Origin: Xiphydria camelus
Taxonomy: Eukaryota; Arthropoda; Insecta; Hymenoptera; Xiphydriidae
Reading direction: 5' to 3'
Length of the DNA stretch: 64,000 nucleotides
Assembly (NCBI GenBank): GCA_963678675.1
Contig: OY783201.1
Coordinates: forward strand, 20,887,769 to 20,951,768
The notes beneath the pieces are model-generated. The model ran no database searches, had not been told where the DNA came from, and saw only the letters and a list, made by a program, of their open reading frames with translations. Shown here in pieces: positions 1 through 11,662 of the stretch. The position numbers were made by a program, and so were the translations under genes. Every line of letters begins with the position of its first letter. The stretch's first letter is position 1.

Positions 1-54
1 GGCAGTGACATCAGAAAAAAATCACAAATAACCAAAATTCTTCGCACGTTTCAG

Positions 55-302
55 CTACACGAATTCTCCCTTCAGCTGCTTCATCACAAAATTCGATTTA
101 GTTGCTACAATTTCTTTGATCTAAATCTGACACTGGTACACTCGGTGAGTGTTAACACACAAAGGAATTATAAATATTATACATTAGATTTACCTTTATC
201 AGCATTTTTTGTTCGTAGATTCTGCATACTACGGCGACTTACTTGGTGATACTTATTCAGTATTCTCCAAAACATAACTTGAAGCAGAATCTGGGGAAAT
301 AA
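55..302 (+). CDS. Gustatory receptor, 3' end only (last two exons)
   Basis: Two exons are visible: 55-144, which follows a TTTCAG acceptor and ends at a GTGAGT donor, and 219-302, which follows a TTCGTAG acceptor and ends in TAA at 300-302. They encode the C-terminus of an insect 7-transmembrane gustatory receptor: an FSLQLLHHK motif, then FFDLNLTLVHS, then a seventh helix with the family signature TTATYLVILIQY. Gustatory receptors are dendritic membrane ligand-gated cation channels of taste neurons. Exon sizes (90 nt, then a short last exon) and phases match those of the complete gene at 8386-10617, so the two are tandem paralogues on the same strand. The upstream exons lie outside the window. 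No defect is visible in this part. Confidence 0.88.
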
Positions 303-774
303 AAGTTCTGCTAATCAATATAATTGAGCAATGCAAATTAAAGTCAGCTCATATGTTAAGTATTAGTATTCTAAGCGAAGTTATAAAAGAGTGTTATGCG
401 TATAGTTAAATTTTACCTTAGTTATAGTACAATGCTATATTTGTACTGAAATTTTCGGAAAAATAACATTATTGATTTGTGCAATTACCTCTTCATAAGT
501 ATAATTTATTTTCATGTGAATAGTGTGATTTAAAATCTAAAAAGGCTTACAGACTTGAGAAGTTAGCTCTTTATAAGTATAATTTATTTTTGTTATGTAA
601 ATACTCTGATTTGAAATATCAAAAGTGTTCCAACAAACGGCGGAGAAGGAGAGAAAACATGTATAGAAGGAGATAAACATGAGCAATGAAAAGAGACGCA
701 AATTGACATTAACAAATAAATAATTATATGAATGTTTATTCATCCTACATTAATTGATTCCGTTCATGTTGAAA
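303..774. other. 3' flank of the truncated Gr; no gene seen
   Basis: AT-rich sequence without a supportable coding exon. The first 150 bases after the stop resemble the 3' flank of the second Gr (from about 10620), as expected if the duplication extended past the gene. Confidence 0.5.
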
Positions 775-1110
775 ATATTCTAATTCCGGAACTCTGACAA
801 TTTTTTTAAGTTCTTGAAATATAATTTTTTACTCATAATTTTGAATTTCTATACCTTTTGCTTCCTCACAGTAAAGGGGCTCTGGCCATCAAAATATACC
901 TAAGCAAAATTTTAATTCACGACGAGGCCCTATTTTGAATGCCATAGCTTCAAATTCTGCCCCTACTTTGAAGCTAAAAGTGGAGTATAAGGAAATTTCT
1001 CCCATCTCTTTAGCTTCAAAGTAGAAGCAAAATAACGGAGTGAGAACCTACTTTGGATGCCTTAGCTTTTACTCAATAAAGGCTCTGGCCATCAAAATAG
1101 GGGCAAAATT
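775..1110. repeat. Dispersed repeat with GTAAAGGGGCTCTGGC core
   Basis: The stretch ending in GTAAAGGGGCTCTGGCCA near 890 is repeated, slightly altered, near 1080. It also closely matches 23465-23580, where an inverted partner lies at 23240-23420. It is therefore an interspersed repeat of unknown class. No coding potential is visible. Confidence 0.55.
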
Positions 1111-1162
1111 TCGACTCGGAATGAATTATTAAATTATATATGTTTCGCCGAGGGTTCAGTAA

Positions 1163-2224
1163 TCTATATATATAAAAATGAATGTTTGTCTGTCTGTCTG
1201 TCTGTCTGTATGTCTCGTATGCCTTCCTAAACCGTTTATCCGATTGCGATGAAATTTTGGGAAATGGTTGGACGCATGCCTGCGATGGTTTCTGAGTTAG
1301 TAAATCTTATACAGGGTGTTCAAAAAGTCCCGGTACGGCCGATTATCTCAGCGGGAAAACATTTTAGAGAAAAATGTTTAATACAAAACTTTAAGGATTT
1401 TCCCTTGGCTACCCAGTGGTCGTATTGGATTTGACCTTGACCGTGACCTTTAAGGTAATATCAAATGCCTTTCTAAACCGTTCATCCGATTGCTATGAAA
1501 CTTTGGGGAATGGTTGGACGCATGCCCGCGAAGGTTTCTTATTGTTAGTAAATCTTATAAAAGGTGTTCAAAAAATACCGGTACTGATGATTATTATGCC
1601 TTCCTAAACCGTTCATCCGATTGCGATGAAAAGTTGGGGAATGGTTGGACGCATGCCCGCAAAGGTTTTTGAGTTAGTAAATCTTATACAGGGTGTTCAA
1701 AAAGTACCGGTACGGATGATTATTATGCCTTCCTAAACCGTTCATCCGATTGCGATGAAAAGTTGGGAAATGGTTGGACGCATGCCCGCGAAGGTTTCTG
1801 AGTTAGTAAATCTTATACAGGGTGTTCAAAAAGTACCGGTACGGATGATTATTATGCCTTCCTAAACCGTTCATCCGATTGCGATGAAAATTTGGAGAAC
1901 AGTTGGACGCATATCCGCGAAGGTTTCTGAGTTAGTAAATCTTATACAGGGTGTTCAAAAAGTCGAACTATACTTGACCTAAATTTGACCTCCGCTGACA
2001 ATAAAGGTAACATGAAAAAAATGGTCAAGAACACATTTGAACGTGAAAAAAAATTAATTTGACCTCGATATAACCTTGAAGGTCATGGTCAAGGTCAAAT
2101 CCAATATGACCATTGCGTCGCCCGGGAAAAATACTAAGTTTTGTATTAAAAATGTATTTAAACAATGGTGGACGGACAAAATCAATCCACAATCTACCCG
2201 TGCGAAGCCGAGACGGGCTGCTAG
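1163..2224 (+). mobile_element. Non-autonomous Helitron
   Basis: The left end reads TCTATATATATAAAAATG directly after an A. The right end has a short GC hairpin (CCCGT ... ACGGG, about 2197-2217) followed by CTAG and then T. A 5' TC, a 3' hairpin, CTRR and insertion between A and T are the hallmarks of Helitrons, which are rolling-circle transposons that make no target duplication. No Rep/helicase coding sequence is present, so it would depend on an autonomous relative. The body is mostly a minisatellite (1221-1985), which follows a (GTCT)n stretch. The orientation is inferred from the hairpin end. Confidence 0.75.
1221..1985. repeat. Minisatellite of about 129-bp units inside the Helitron
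   Basis: Units beginning GCCTTCCTAAACCGTTCAT start near 1221, 1468, 1598, 1727 and 1856. The last three steps are about 129 bp and very similar. Each carries ATCCGATTGCGATGAAA, GGACGCATGCCCGCGAAGG and CAGGGTGTTCAAAAAG. The first interval is longer because it holds an extra segment. Short open frames here are products of the repeat. Confidence 0.85.
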
Positions 2225-2353
2225 TAATAGATAAACAGGGTTGGGCTGACGTACGGCAGTACCGTTGTCCAGCGTTAGCGTGATGCTTGAGTTCAAGATG
2301 CTTTTCTACGCCTTTTCGGCGGAAGACATTCTCATTGGTAGAGCGCTCATATA

Positions 2354-3905
2354 TTGGGTTGGCTCATAAGTAATGGCGTTTTTTTTTCAATTTAAAAGTG
2401 CGCGTAGAAAAATAAACGTTTTAGGGTAATATTATGTTATTTGAAAAAGTAATTTATGCTCTACAAGATAGTGTGTTCGGTTTTTTCATTTTATTTAATT
2501 TTTGTTAATTTTCAGATCATTAAAATGAAATTTCAAGTAGACAAAAATGAACATTTTCGTCTAGTTTTCGCTGCCATAATGGGCATGTAGCACCTTCTCC
2601 ATAAACATCGCAAATCTTGCGAGAAGCTTCGATGGCTTTAACACCTTGATTAAAACTCTACTGGAAGAAAATTTCGAAAATGCTCATTTTTGTCCACTTG
2701 ACGTTCCACTTTAATGATCTGGAGATTAACAAAAATGAAATAAAATGAAAAAGCCAAATACACTACCCGGTAGAGAGCATAAATTAGTCTTCTGAATAAG
2801 AGATAACATTATGCTAAGATTTTTTTTCTATGCGCACTTTTAATTAAAAATGCCACTAATTACACAGTCACACAAAAGAAAAGTGGGGTATACATTTTAT
2901 GCGATATATGTTATCCGTAGTAATTTTGCCTCCTGATCACGAATCCGGGGTGTTAAAATTTAGCCATCACGTCACAATTTTATTCTAACCTCAAAAAACT
3001 GTGCACAGTCACACAAAAAAAAAGTGGGGTATATAATTTTGATGCGATATATGTTATACGTAGTAGCTTTGCCTCCTCGTCACGAATCCGGTGTCAAATT
3101 TGGCTGTCACGTCACATTTTTTTTAATCTCAAAAAAACTAGCCAGAGATCATGATTTTCAAAAAGTTAATGGACTTAAACCAAATTCGGTATAAGAGGGT
3201 TTTTAGGTCGCTGATCACAAATCTGAAGTCGGATTTCAAAAATTCAAGATGGCGAATCCAATATGGCGGACGATATTTTAGAAAATCAACGGATTCATGC
3301 CAAATTTGGTATAGGAAGATTTATTGGGTCGCTGATCACGAATCTGAAGTCAGATTTCAAAAATTCAAGATGGCGGATCCAATATGGCGGACGAGATTTT
3401 TGAAAATCGACGGATTCATACCAAATTTGGTACACGGGGGTTTTTTCGGTCGCCGATGATGAATATGAAGTTATATTTCCAAAAATTCAAAATTTTCGAA
3501 AATCTCGTCCGCCATATTGGATCCGCCATCGTGAATTTTTAAATCTGACTTCAGATTCACGATCAGCGACCCAAAAAAAACCCTTGTACCAAATTTGGCA
3601 TGAATCCGTCGATATTCAAAAATCTCGTCCGCCATATTTGATTCGCCATCTTGAATTTTTGAAATCCGATTTCAGATTATTAATCAGCAATCCAAAAAAC
3701 CCCTATAGCGAATTTGGTTCAAGTCCACTAACTTTTTGAAAATCGTGATCTCTTGATGGTTTTTTTTATTAAAAAAAATGTGACGTGATAGGCTAAATTT
3801 TGACACCGGATTCATGATCAAAAGGCAAAATTACTACGGATAACATATCGCATCAAATGTATACCCCACTTTTTTTTTGTGTGACTGTGTTATCAGCTCA
3901 CCCAA
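2354..3905. mobile_element. Mariner-type MITE, split by a later foldback element
   Basis: The left terminus TTGGGTTGGCTCATAAG resembles mariner ends. Its inverted partner is cut in two: TGCCACTAATTA at 2851-2862 and the remainder TTATCAGCTCACCCAA ending at 3905, with the foldback 2863-3889 between. Flanking TA dinucleotides at 2352-2353 and 3906-3907 fit a Tc1/mariner target duplication. The interior is itself palindromic (2520-2580 against 2660-2730) and encodes no transposase. Confidence 0.75.
2863..3889. mobile_element. 1.0-kb foldback element
   Basis: The ends are CACAGTCACACAAAA and its inverse GTGTGACTGTG. The two arms are inverted copies over most of their length, meeting near 3490. 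The left arm has its terminal ~140 bp duplicated in tandem (2863 and again from about 3004). A 3-bp TTA flanks both sides (2860-2862, 3890-3892). The arms carry recurring ATGGCGGATCCAATATGGCG-type segments. No transposase is visible. The short open frame at 3151-3459 is a by-product of the arms. Confidence 0.85.
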
Positions 3906-4467
3906 TAGTTAATGTTAACGTAGTACAGAGAAAGCATTTATTTCATATAATAAGTACGCTTAAAATTCATACAAATAATTTAATAAATATTTGAAGCAAT
4001 AAACTGTTATATTTTTGATCGAAATCGAGTTCCTAATAGATTTCCAGAGAGCGATAATGTAAAACACTTTTCACTTTCACGCGTATATTTATAGGGGTCA
4101 TTTTACAAAAATCGCGCAGAAATCCGGGCTTTTTATAGTCACTGATTTTGTTGAAAATACCGAAAATTATTTGTACGATTCGTACTTATATCCCTATTTC
4201 TTCATGTATACGTATGTATACCTAGATTAAGCACATCACACACATTTGATGAAAGATTTTGTAGATAAACCTTTATTTGAATCGGTGAGTCCAAGAACAG
4301 TAAAAGTTGAAAAAATGGCGTTTTGACTTAAGATAGTCAAAATGTTTAAAATTCGAAGCTCCATATATTGCGCTTAAAAACATTTCAACATTCAAGACTA
4401 ACCCCGTCCTAAGCACTACCTACGTACGGCGTTGAGATGAAAAGCATTACACGCGTCCGGGACACAT

Positions 4468-5409
4468 GTAGCGTAGATACGGGCAAAAGTCCGCTACGGG
4501 GTAAGAGAGTCCGTTTTTGTACTGCGCAGGTTAGAAGAAAGTAATCGACGTTCCGTGTAGCAGTTGTCATGGCTCTTTCGAGGGGTAAAGTGCTGGTATA
4601 CTTGATTCGTGAATTCCCGTAAGCATAGAGTTAAAAATGAGGTTAGTTCAGAAATGATCTTTCTACTATAATTTTTCGAGTGGACTACTTAAGGAATTAA
4701 TCTCTTAGACGTAAACATTTAGACAAATACTACAGTGTGAAATTGATTACCGGTTTAGTAGGCTATTTACCCATGTTGTTGTTTTTGTCGGTGTTTTCGT
4801 CTTTTGTGAGTTACTAATTTATGATTAAAATGTTGATGGTTCGAGGCAAAAATCCGCGGCTCTCTAACGTACACTATTATTAGAAGCTTGATAAGTTCTT
4901 TTATTTTTTTATTTTATTTAAAAAACTTGTGTCTCATTTCTAACTAAAGAAGCGTTAAAAACTCATGTCTAATGAAGTTGTTGGTGATATGTATAGCTAT
5001 CATCTAGTTAAGCATTCGTACAGAGTAGTTTCTTATTTTAGTGTATAGAAAATGTAGGTATATCTAGTTACTAAAAAAAAAGTGTTGTCTAGTATTGTAA
5101 AGAGTTGTAAAAAAAGTGTATCCACTGATTTATTTAACATCAGGACTTTTACTCCATGAATAGGATTTTTGCCCCATAGACATAGGACTTTTACCCCAAA
5201 CTATAGGGCGAAAGTCCAAGTTTGCAAGAAAAATGAAACTTAAGATACAATAAATTTATATACAGTTTTTTTGATTATGACCTATAGAATAAAGTAGTAA
5301 TATACATTAACTACACACATACACAAAAACATTATTTAAATTCTAAAAAATGGCACACATTCTGACATTTATTCCTTAGGTGCGAGCTTCTGCCCCCATC
5401 TACGCTACT
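4468..5409. mobile_element. Probable TIR element (about 0.94 kb)
   Basis: GTAGCGTAGATACGGGCA near 4468 is mirrored by TGCCCCCATCTACGCTAC ending near 5409, so the two ends form imperfect inverted repeats of about 30 bp. The interior has related GGACTTTTACCCC phrases near 5200 but no coding exon. No clear target duplication was found, so the boundaries are approximate. The 560 bases before it (3906-4467) hold nothing recognisable. Confidence 0.45.
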
Positions 5410-5940
5410 GTCACTCATTAGAAGAAGCGACCAAGTCTACCTATCAGACGAATATCAGGAAATGATGGTATCGTGCAATAAGAATAACTAGCAAGAGAGA
5501 ATGAACCAACTGAAATAAAGAATTACGCAAGAATGTCGCAAAATTTCAAGAAGAACGTTTGAAAAAGTTCGAAAAATTAATGAAAATCATTTCGAAAATT
5601 TATTGTAACGTAATTGACCTTTAATAAATAAATTGACAAAACTTACTTCTAGCAATTTCTTTCTCGATTAGCGCGAAACCTACTCATCGAAAGGTACCAA
5701 AATTTGGTGTTGTTGTAAAGCATTTTTAAAGAGCTTTCCAATGCTGTATCACACATGGGGAGTTGCTATTTAAGATTACAAAGTTGGGGGGCTACCTCTA
5801 AGGGGGTTGGAGGGGGTGCGTCTCCGATTATGTCATTTTGGTTCCCTCTTTTCACTACCAAAACCGTATTTTTTTTTAGAAAATCTTTGTAACTTTCTGA
5901 GATATTGGGGTGGCAAGTTTTCAAAATGTCACCCTGCATA

Positions 5941-6110
5941 TAAGAGTCACTGGTTGGTCGCCATGCGATCAAGGTTATACCTATATAATATTTCCTCGGG
6001 GTCGTAAATCCCGAAGACACTATTGCGTGACACGACTAGTGACCGAACATGTAGAGAGATGGATTTAAGCTTATCGGCTGGTTCAAATAAACTGAACCGT
6101 ACACTCACTA
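5941..6110 (+). repeat. Dispersed repeat shared with 18905-19040
   Basis: GCGATCAAG, TCCTCGGGGTCGTAAA, TGCGTGACACG and TTATCGGCT occur in the same order and spacing here and at the left end of the insertion at 18901-20726. It may be part of the leader or end of a retroelement, but no coding region supports a class. Confidence 0.55.
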
Positions 6111-7600
6111 TATTACTGGCAATACCTATATTATATTCAAAGAATACAGGAATTTGATGATTTAACCGTGGTTTACAATTCGTTACACTACGAGGTTGTT
6201 CTTAATGAAATGTGTTGCACGACGATTGACGGAACTTTGCTTAGCGCGGTGGATCTGTTGACCCCGGTGATAGTGGATGAGATTGAGACCAAAGGAGGAG
6301 TGACCAGATTGCAAGCTGAAGTACTTGCACACTGAATGCACTGCATACAATGCGCTACACTACATTGACTAATGCACATTTGGTTTCGACTTATATAGCT
6401 TACTTCTAACCGTAATTGAAATACGGTGGGGGTAGCGTGGACTGATGCAATGTGTCCTGATTGTGATTAACTGGTCTTGAAGCTGACTAATAATTTATTC
6501 CACCGACCATTATAATCTTGTTATTTGTCGACGGGATAAATATCATCAAAATAAAGTGTACCTCATATCAATCTCCTGAATGAATTACCTCGTTCATTTC
6601 TAATTTTAAATAATTCTGTACTGCTTTTTAAGAAGTTAGCACAGATCGATAACTGCATTATACTTATAAATATTACTTGTTCAACAAGACAGCCTTGATT
6701 ATATTCCAAATTTACGATAACTAATTTAATTTAATTATAATACATGCGTTTAAATATAACAATTTCTTTAAGCACGGCCCCGCCGAGTAGCATTTTGAAC
6801 ATTGGTAGCCAGCTTTGGGTATAGTCATTATTTTGTCATTTCGATCTCGGTTACTTTCGTTGGGCTTGATTATAGAGATGTGTGAAGGGTTTATCGAAGT
6901 TCTCACTCGCACTTATGCATCTCTTACGAGTATATCGCCTATCCTGGAAAATATATTTGGTATAGGCCCTCGGCACTGCATTCGGATATCAATACTTTTT
7001 TAAGAGAATATTTTTTGAGGGGGAGGGGTGGAATTACATATACTGTGAGGTATAAGAACTGTTACAGCTATTTTACATATGACATACGTAATAATGTTAT
7101 GTAATTATATTCCCTGCTTGTGCTCTACAAGTTATGTAAGAAATATATCGTGGTTCGCTGGGATTGCAGTTAGCGAATTTATTAAATAATATATCAGTCA
7201 AGTTTTCGATTCGAAACGTGAACTTGAACATTTTTTAACAAGTTCAGATGTCTTCTGTCATCCGAAAATGCGTACAAGTATTTAAACGTTCATTACATAT
7301 TCATAGATGAAGAATTGTTTAGGTTTCTGTGGTCCTCATCACTCGAAGCAGTATTTATATTATTTGAATCCAAGTACTTGGTGCATCGCATATTCCTTCT
7401 AAAGTAGAGACGTCGATCACACACACATCCAGGAGAAAATATTATAAATAACATTGATAGCATATGCCATTCACATAATTTTTGTCGCTATATTCTACCA
7501 TATTAGTAACTATTTAGAATTCTTATGTCTTATAAGTAGGTATGATAATATCATATTGAGATTCTTCATTCACATGACAAACTTGCAAACAACTAATATG
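6111..7600. other. No gene seen
   Basis: About 1.5 kb of AT-rich sequence with only short unsupported open frames on both strands. No splice-bounded coding exon, RNA gene or terminal repeat was found. Confidence 0.4.
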
Positions 7601-7700
7601 AGAGTTGGTGGCTCAATTGGTAAAGTTCGAGAGCATTCCTAATTTCGAAGCAGCCCGTCCTAAAGATCGCAGGTTCGAGTCCCGATAGGGTATGAAAAAA
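7601..7700 (+). repeat. tRNA-like sequence, probably a SINE head
   Basis: An A-box-like TGGCTCAATTGG is followed about 60 bp later by a perfect B box GGTTCGAGTCC, the internal RNA polymerase III promoter layout of tRNA genes and tRNA-derived SINEs. The putative acceptor-stem ends do not pair well, and the spacing would require a long variable arm. A tRNA-derived repeat is therefore more likely than a working tRNA. It is followed by an A-rich and T-rich stretch. Confidence 0.4.
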
Positions 7701-7769
7701 GGCTAACTTTTTTCGTGTTTTTAGGTTTTAATGATAATATCTAATAGCTCATCGGTATCTAAAAGTATT

Positions 7770-8065
7770 TATTTAGGTTTCGTAACCTAATATTAATTAA
7801 AGTCGATATAGAAACATCTCCGAAATATATCTGAAATATCAGAAAAGTGATATCGGCGACATTTCCGATATGTTACAAGTAGATTTCCGAACCGTTTCAG
7901 TAACATTGCAATAGTTATATTTGCGAACATAGAGATGTTTCTGAAATATATCTGAAACGTGACTGATACATTGCATGTTCCGTGTGAAACATTTTGGAAA
8001 CTTTACATATTTTATGTGAAATGTTTCTGAAACATTTCTAAAACTTTGTGTGCTATGTGGCTATA
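7770..8065. repeat. Degenerate AAACATTTCTGAAA-type repeat
   Basis: Variants of GAAACATTTCTGAAACATTTC and GATATGTTTC recur on both strands through this stretch, just upstream of the Gr gene. It could be a decayed MITE with subterminal repeats. It encodes nothing recognisable. Confidence 0.45.
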
Positions 8066-8385
8066 GTGTATAGATATTACCAAGGCTTCTTTCACGTCCA
8101 ATGTATAGTAAATAATCAATAATACGAGTACCTGTGCAGAGGTGAACTTACAAATTCGTTTAACGACTTCATAATTTCTAACAAGCCACGTCGGAAAGCT
8201 GGTATCCTCGAGCAGCGATCGTTGCGAGGAGCTTGCGAGAGTGTCTATGTCAGGTTCAAACCCACGATTCGTGTCACACCAATCAACTCAGTTTACGAGT
8301 ACCGAGCTGCGGAAAGTTCCCGGCGATTCCTCGGTAAAAAACTGTTCGATAATTCCCTCATTCCAAGTTCGTCACTCGATCGAGG

Positions 8386-10617
8386 ATGTCGACAATGTCT
8401 CAACCATCACAAGCTTCATCCGAAGTACGAAGTGGCTTGGCGTTTCAAACGACGTTTATGCGAGGACTCCAATACATCTGGAAGAGTTTTGTATTGAAGA
8501 AGAAAAGAGGAATTCTTCACGAACGCGTACAAAGTGTGCAGCTCAAGTTGCCACAACTGGCCTACTCTGTATGGGCCGCTCAATTCCAAATGATATTTTT
8601 CAAGATTTGTGGCATTGCTCCATTCTCGGTTCGCGTCGAAGCAACGAAGAAGAATGACAAGTTGCCATCTTTAATCTTCAATTACTCCATGTTCGGAGTT
8701 ATCTATAATCTCGCTCTAATTTTTTGTTTAACGGTTAGCTTTGTCATGATTTGGTGTCAAATGGAACGTGCTATATTGACTCCCACCGGAAGCACACTTT
8801 CTCACCTCATCGCTGAACTTGAACTGTCGGAACGTTCCTTCTTAGTGTGTGTAGTGTTACTGAATTTTCTTTGGAGTCAAAAATCTGCCGTACGAATTGC
8901 CGATAAAATATCAAACGTGGACCGCTCCTTGATGAAGTTTGACAGTTTCGTTACGAAGACGTCTCCCTCTTTTTACGTGTTTTACTTTCTGTTACACTCT
9001 CTATACTGGCTCCATGCTTTCACGAGTATCAGATTAGAAGTCATATTCGATTTGAGAATATGCATCAACTTGTTCCTTTCTACACTCATCGTGTACGAGG
9101 TGCTCATCCAATACTCCATAACGGTGACGCTGGTTAAGAAAAGGTTTCAGACGATGAATCAGATCCTGTCAGACCTGGCAGTGATCGAAGCGGTTCGAAT
9201 ACCACCTTTGATGTCGCGATACGGTTTTAGAAACAGTCCTATGATTACTCAGGTGAAAGACCTGAAACGTGTGCATCGCTCGTTATGCGAGATCTGCGAT
9301 GAAATTGATAAGTTTTACTCCTTACCGGTTCTCGCGTCGATTGGCTATATTTTTATTGAATTAGTTCACCTGGCTTCTATCATTATTTTCACGTTCACGC
9401 AATTCCACAATGAAGACAATATATGGCTAAACAATACACATAAACTCGCTTTGTGGCTACTCCTTATCAGTCCCGTCGTCAGTCTTACGTTCAATGTTTC
9501 GAAACTTCTAGAAGAGGTAAGCGGAACTAGAATTGGGGCTACGTTTCAGATTCATTGTTTTCTAGAAATGGTTGAACTCGTTAATGTATTTCGTGTTTCC
9601 TTTCAGGTGAAAAGGACAGGAAAAGAGGCACACGTCTTATTGAATCGTACTTTAACGCAGGAGGTCATGTCAGAGGTGTGAATTTTTTCTACACAGGTAA
9701 CAGTAGAGCGAAGTGATTTAGTAGGTACAGCAAAGTGGGAAATTGGTTTAGTGGCTGTGTACGTCATAGTGCCTTTTATTAGCATTCGTACGGCAGACCG
9801 GGGTAAGGTGATACGTGAAGATAACCCCCGTTGCTATGGAAAGTTATAACAATGGAAAGCTATCTCCTCGTATTAACTTATTCCGGTTTCCGCTACATAC
9901 ATATCATTCCTGTGACGTGAAGGATTTCCTGAAGGAATGAATTGTCAAGATGAGATAATTACGGTCTTCCCTGCATATAATTTCTATGTCGCAAAGGATT
10001 TAGTGAAAAAATGTATTGCCCAAAAGCAAGTTTTTTCCATTGTGCAAAATCTCAGAGCAAGAGTTATACTTCTTTTTCGTTCGATATTTTAAGTATGGGA
10101 TGTACATACGAGGTATTTCATGTTATATGTCTATACGATGTCGCTTGTTATTTCCGATTGTTCTGCATTTTTGAAAAAACAGTATTGGAAACAAGAGAAG
10201 AGAGAAGGTTTAGGTACTTTCTTCACCCAAATCCCTGTCGACTGGCTCCACTATTAATTCTTATATGAAGAGAATTGTTGAAAATATCTTTTCAAGTAGG
10301 AAAGAAATAAGTAAAGAGCACATAATACTGTAAGAAAGCACAGTTATTTTGGAAAAACTAAGTAACAGGAATTCTTCATATATTTCAGCTAAAAGAATTC
10401 TCCCTCCAGCTGCTTCATCACAAGGTTCAATTTAGTTGCTACGGATTCTTCGATCTAAATCTGGCACTGCTTCACTCTGTGAGTGCTGATGAAGGAATTC
10501 TACATATCAAACGTAAAATTTGCCTTCATCGATATTTTTCGTTTGTAGATTTTGCATACCACGGCAACTTACTTGGTGATACTTGTTCAATACTCTCCGA
10601 ATAATATCATGAAGTAG
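8386..10617 (+). CDS. Gustatory receptor, four exons, about 452 aa
   Basis: Exons: 8386-9516, 9607-9675, 10389-10478 and 10549-10617 (TAG). The protein is an insect gustatory receptor, a 7-helix membrane channel of taste neurons. Hydrophobic segments lie near residues 98-123, 151-165, 195-213, 226-251, 318-341 and 354-371. The seventh is in the last exon, with TTATYLVILVQY. FKICGIAPF near residue 72 and FSLQLLHHK in exon 3 are typical. Donors are GTAAGC, GTGTGA (weak) and GTGAGT. The weak second donor is inferred because splicing MSE to LKEFSLQLL gives the family consensus; without it translation stops at 9679-9681. Intron 1 is only 90 nt and has no in-frame stop. The ATG at 8386 was chosen as the first in frame; the one at 8395 is possible. 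It is the tandem paralogue of the gene ending at 302. Confidence 0.88.
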
Positions 10618-11265
10618 AACTTGGAAACATGAAAGTCTCGTTAATTAATATAAAATGAATTGTACAGAATGGACTCTCTCTCTCTTAAATATTAGATTAG
10701 TATTCTCTCTGTAGACTTGTAAAGAGTGTTGAATGTGCAATCAAATTTCCCTTTGGTAATGGCACTTTGCAATGCTTACACGCAATGATTCGGAATGACT
10801 GTTTGTCCTGGGAAAATTGGGGAATAAATTCTTCTTCCATGTTGCAAATATATTGTACTTTTTTTCGTGTATAATATTATGTAGTTTCGATGCAAAAATA
10901 AAGAATGTTAAATCAATAATTCTCGGAACGTATTGTAACAGTGAATTATTCTTTTTTTCCGAGGACCAACCACATTAACCCTGTATCAGTCCGGGCAAAG
11001 TTTAGCAATACCATAGAAAAAATATTTTTGGCAGTTTATAGTGACAAATAGCTCAAGTAACAATTGAAGAGGCAAGTGGATGAAGGGGTTATGTAACAAA
11101 AAGTTAGTTTTGAGATATTTGAGTTTGTAGGCCATCGTCTATTCAATAGACATATGGCATACTAAATATACTTCATGTAATATCTAGGTTTTGAATGGAA
11201 TTAGAGCTATCCAAGATTTACCAGAAGTTACAATCGGACATAACACTTTCATCCACTGACAAGGA
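10618..11265. other. Gr 3' flank; no gene seen
   Basis: AT-rich DNA. An AATAAA-like AATAAATTC at about 10823 and AAATAAAGAATG near 10900 could serve as Gr polyadenylation signals. Nothing else is recognisable. Confidence 0.4.
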
Positions 11266-11662
11266 AAGTACTCGAGGTGTACCTCACCGATTTTCTTCAT
11301 TCCGCGATATGTTGTAGTATATCAAAAAACATTAGACGCGTATTTTTTGTACGTGCTAATTCGGTCATTTAAGAGGTGACCCCCTAAAACCAATTTTCCA
11401 CGATTTCTAAAAAACTACGTTGAATTTCGTAATGAAACTAATTAAATATTCGACAAGGAATAATATTCAATTTGTTTCATGAAGAAATTCAATGTAGTTT
11501 TGGAGAAATCGTAGAAAATTGGTTTTAGGGGGTCAAGTTTAGGGGTGATTGTCACCCCTTAAATGACCGAATTAGCACGTACAAAAAAATACGTGTCTAA
11601 TATTGTTTGATATACCAATATCGCAGAGTGAAGAAAATCGGTGAGGTACACCTCGAGTACTT
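11266..11662. mobile_element. Foldback MITE (about 0.4 kb)
   Basis: AAGTACTCGAGGTGTACCTC at the left is exactly mirrored by GAGGTACACCTCGAGTACTT at the right. The arms of about 170 bp continue as inverted copies (CGATTTTCTTCA, CTAATTCGGTCATTTAAG, GGGGTC ... AATTGG) and meet near 11455. No coding sequence is present. It borders, and may have inserted into, the mariner remnant that follows. Confidence 0.85.

Noticed and set aside
1205..1985. CRISPR-like array
   Set aside because: The window is eukaryotic. The units are contiguous 129-bp minisatellite copies without unique spacers.
7601..7700. A functional tRNA gene
   Set aside because: A and B boxes are present but the ends do not form an acceptor stem and the anticodon arm is not convincing. 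A SINE head fits better.
8241..8657. A 138-codon frame overlapping the Gr start
   Set aside because: Out of frame with the receptor, without its own domain. The receptor frame explains the region.
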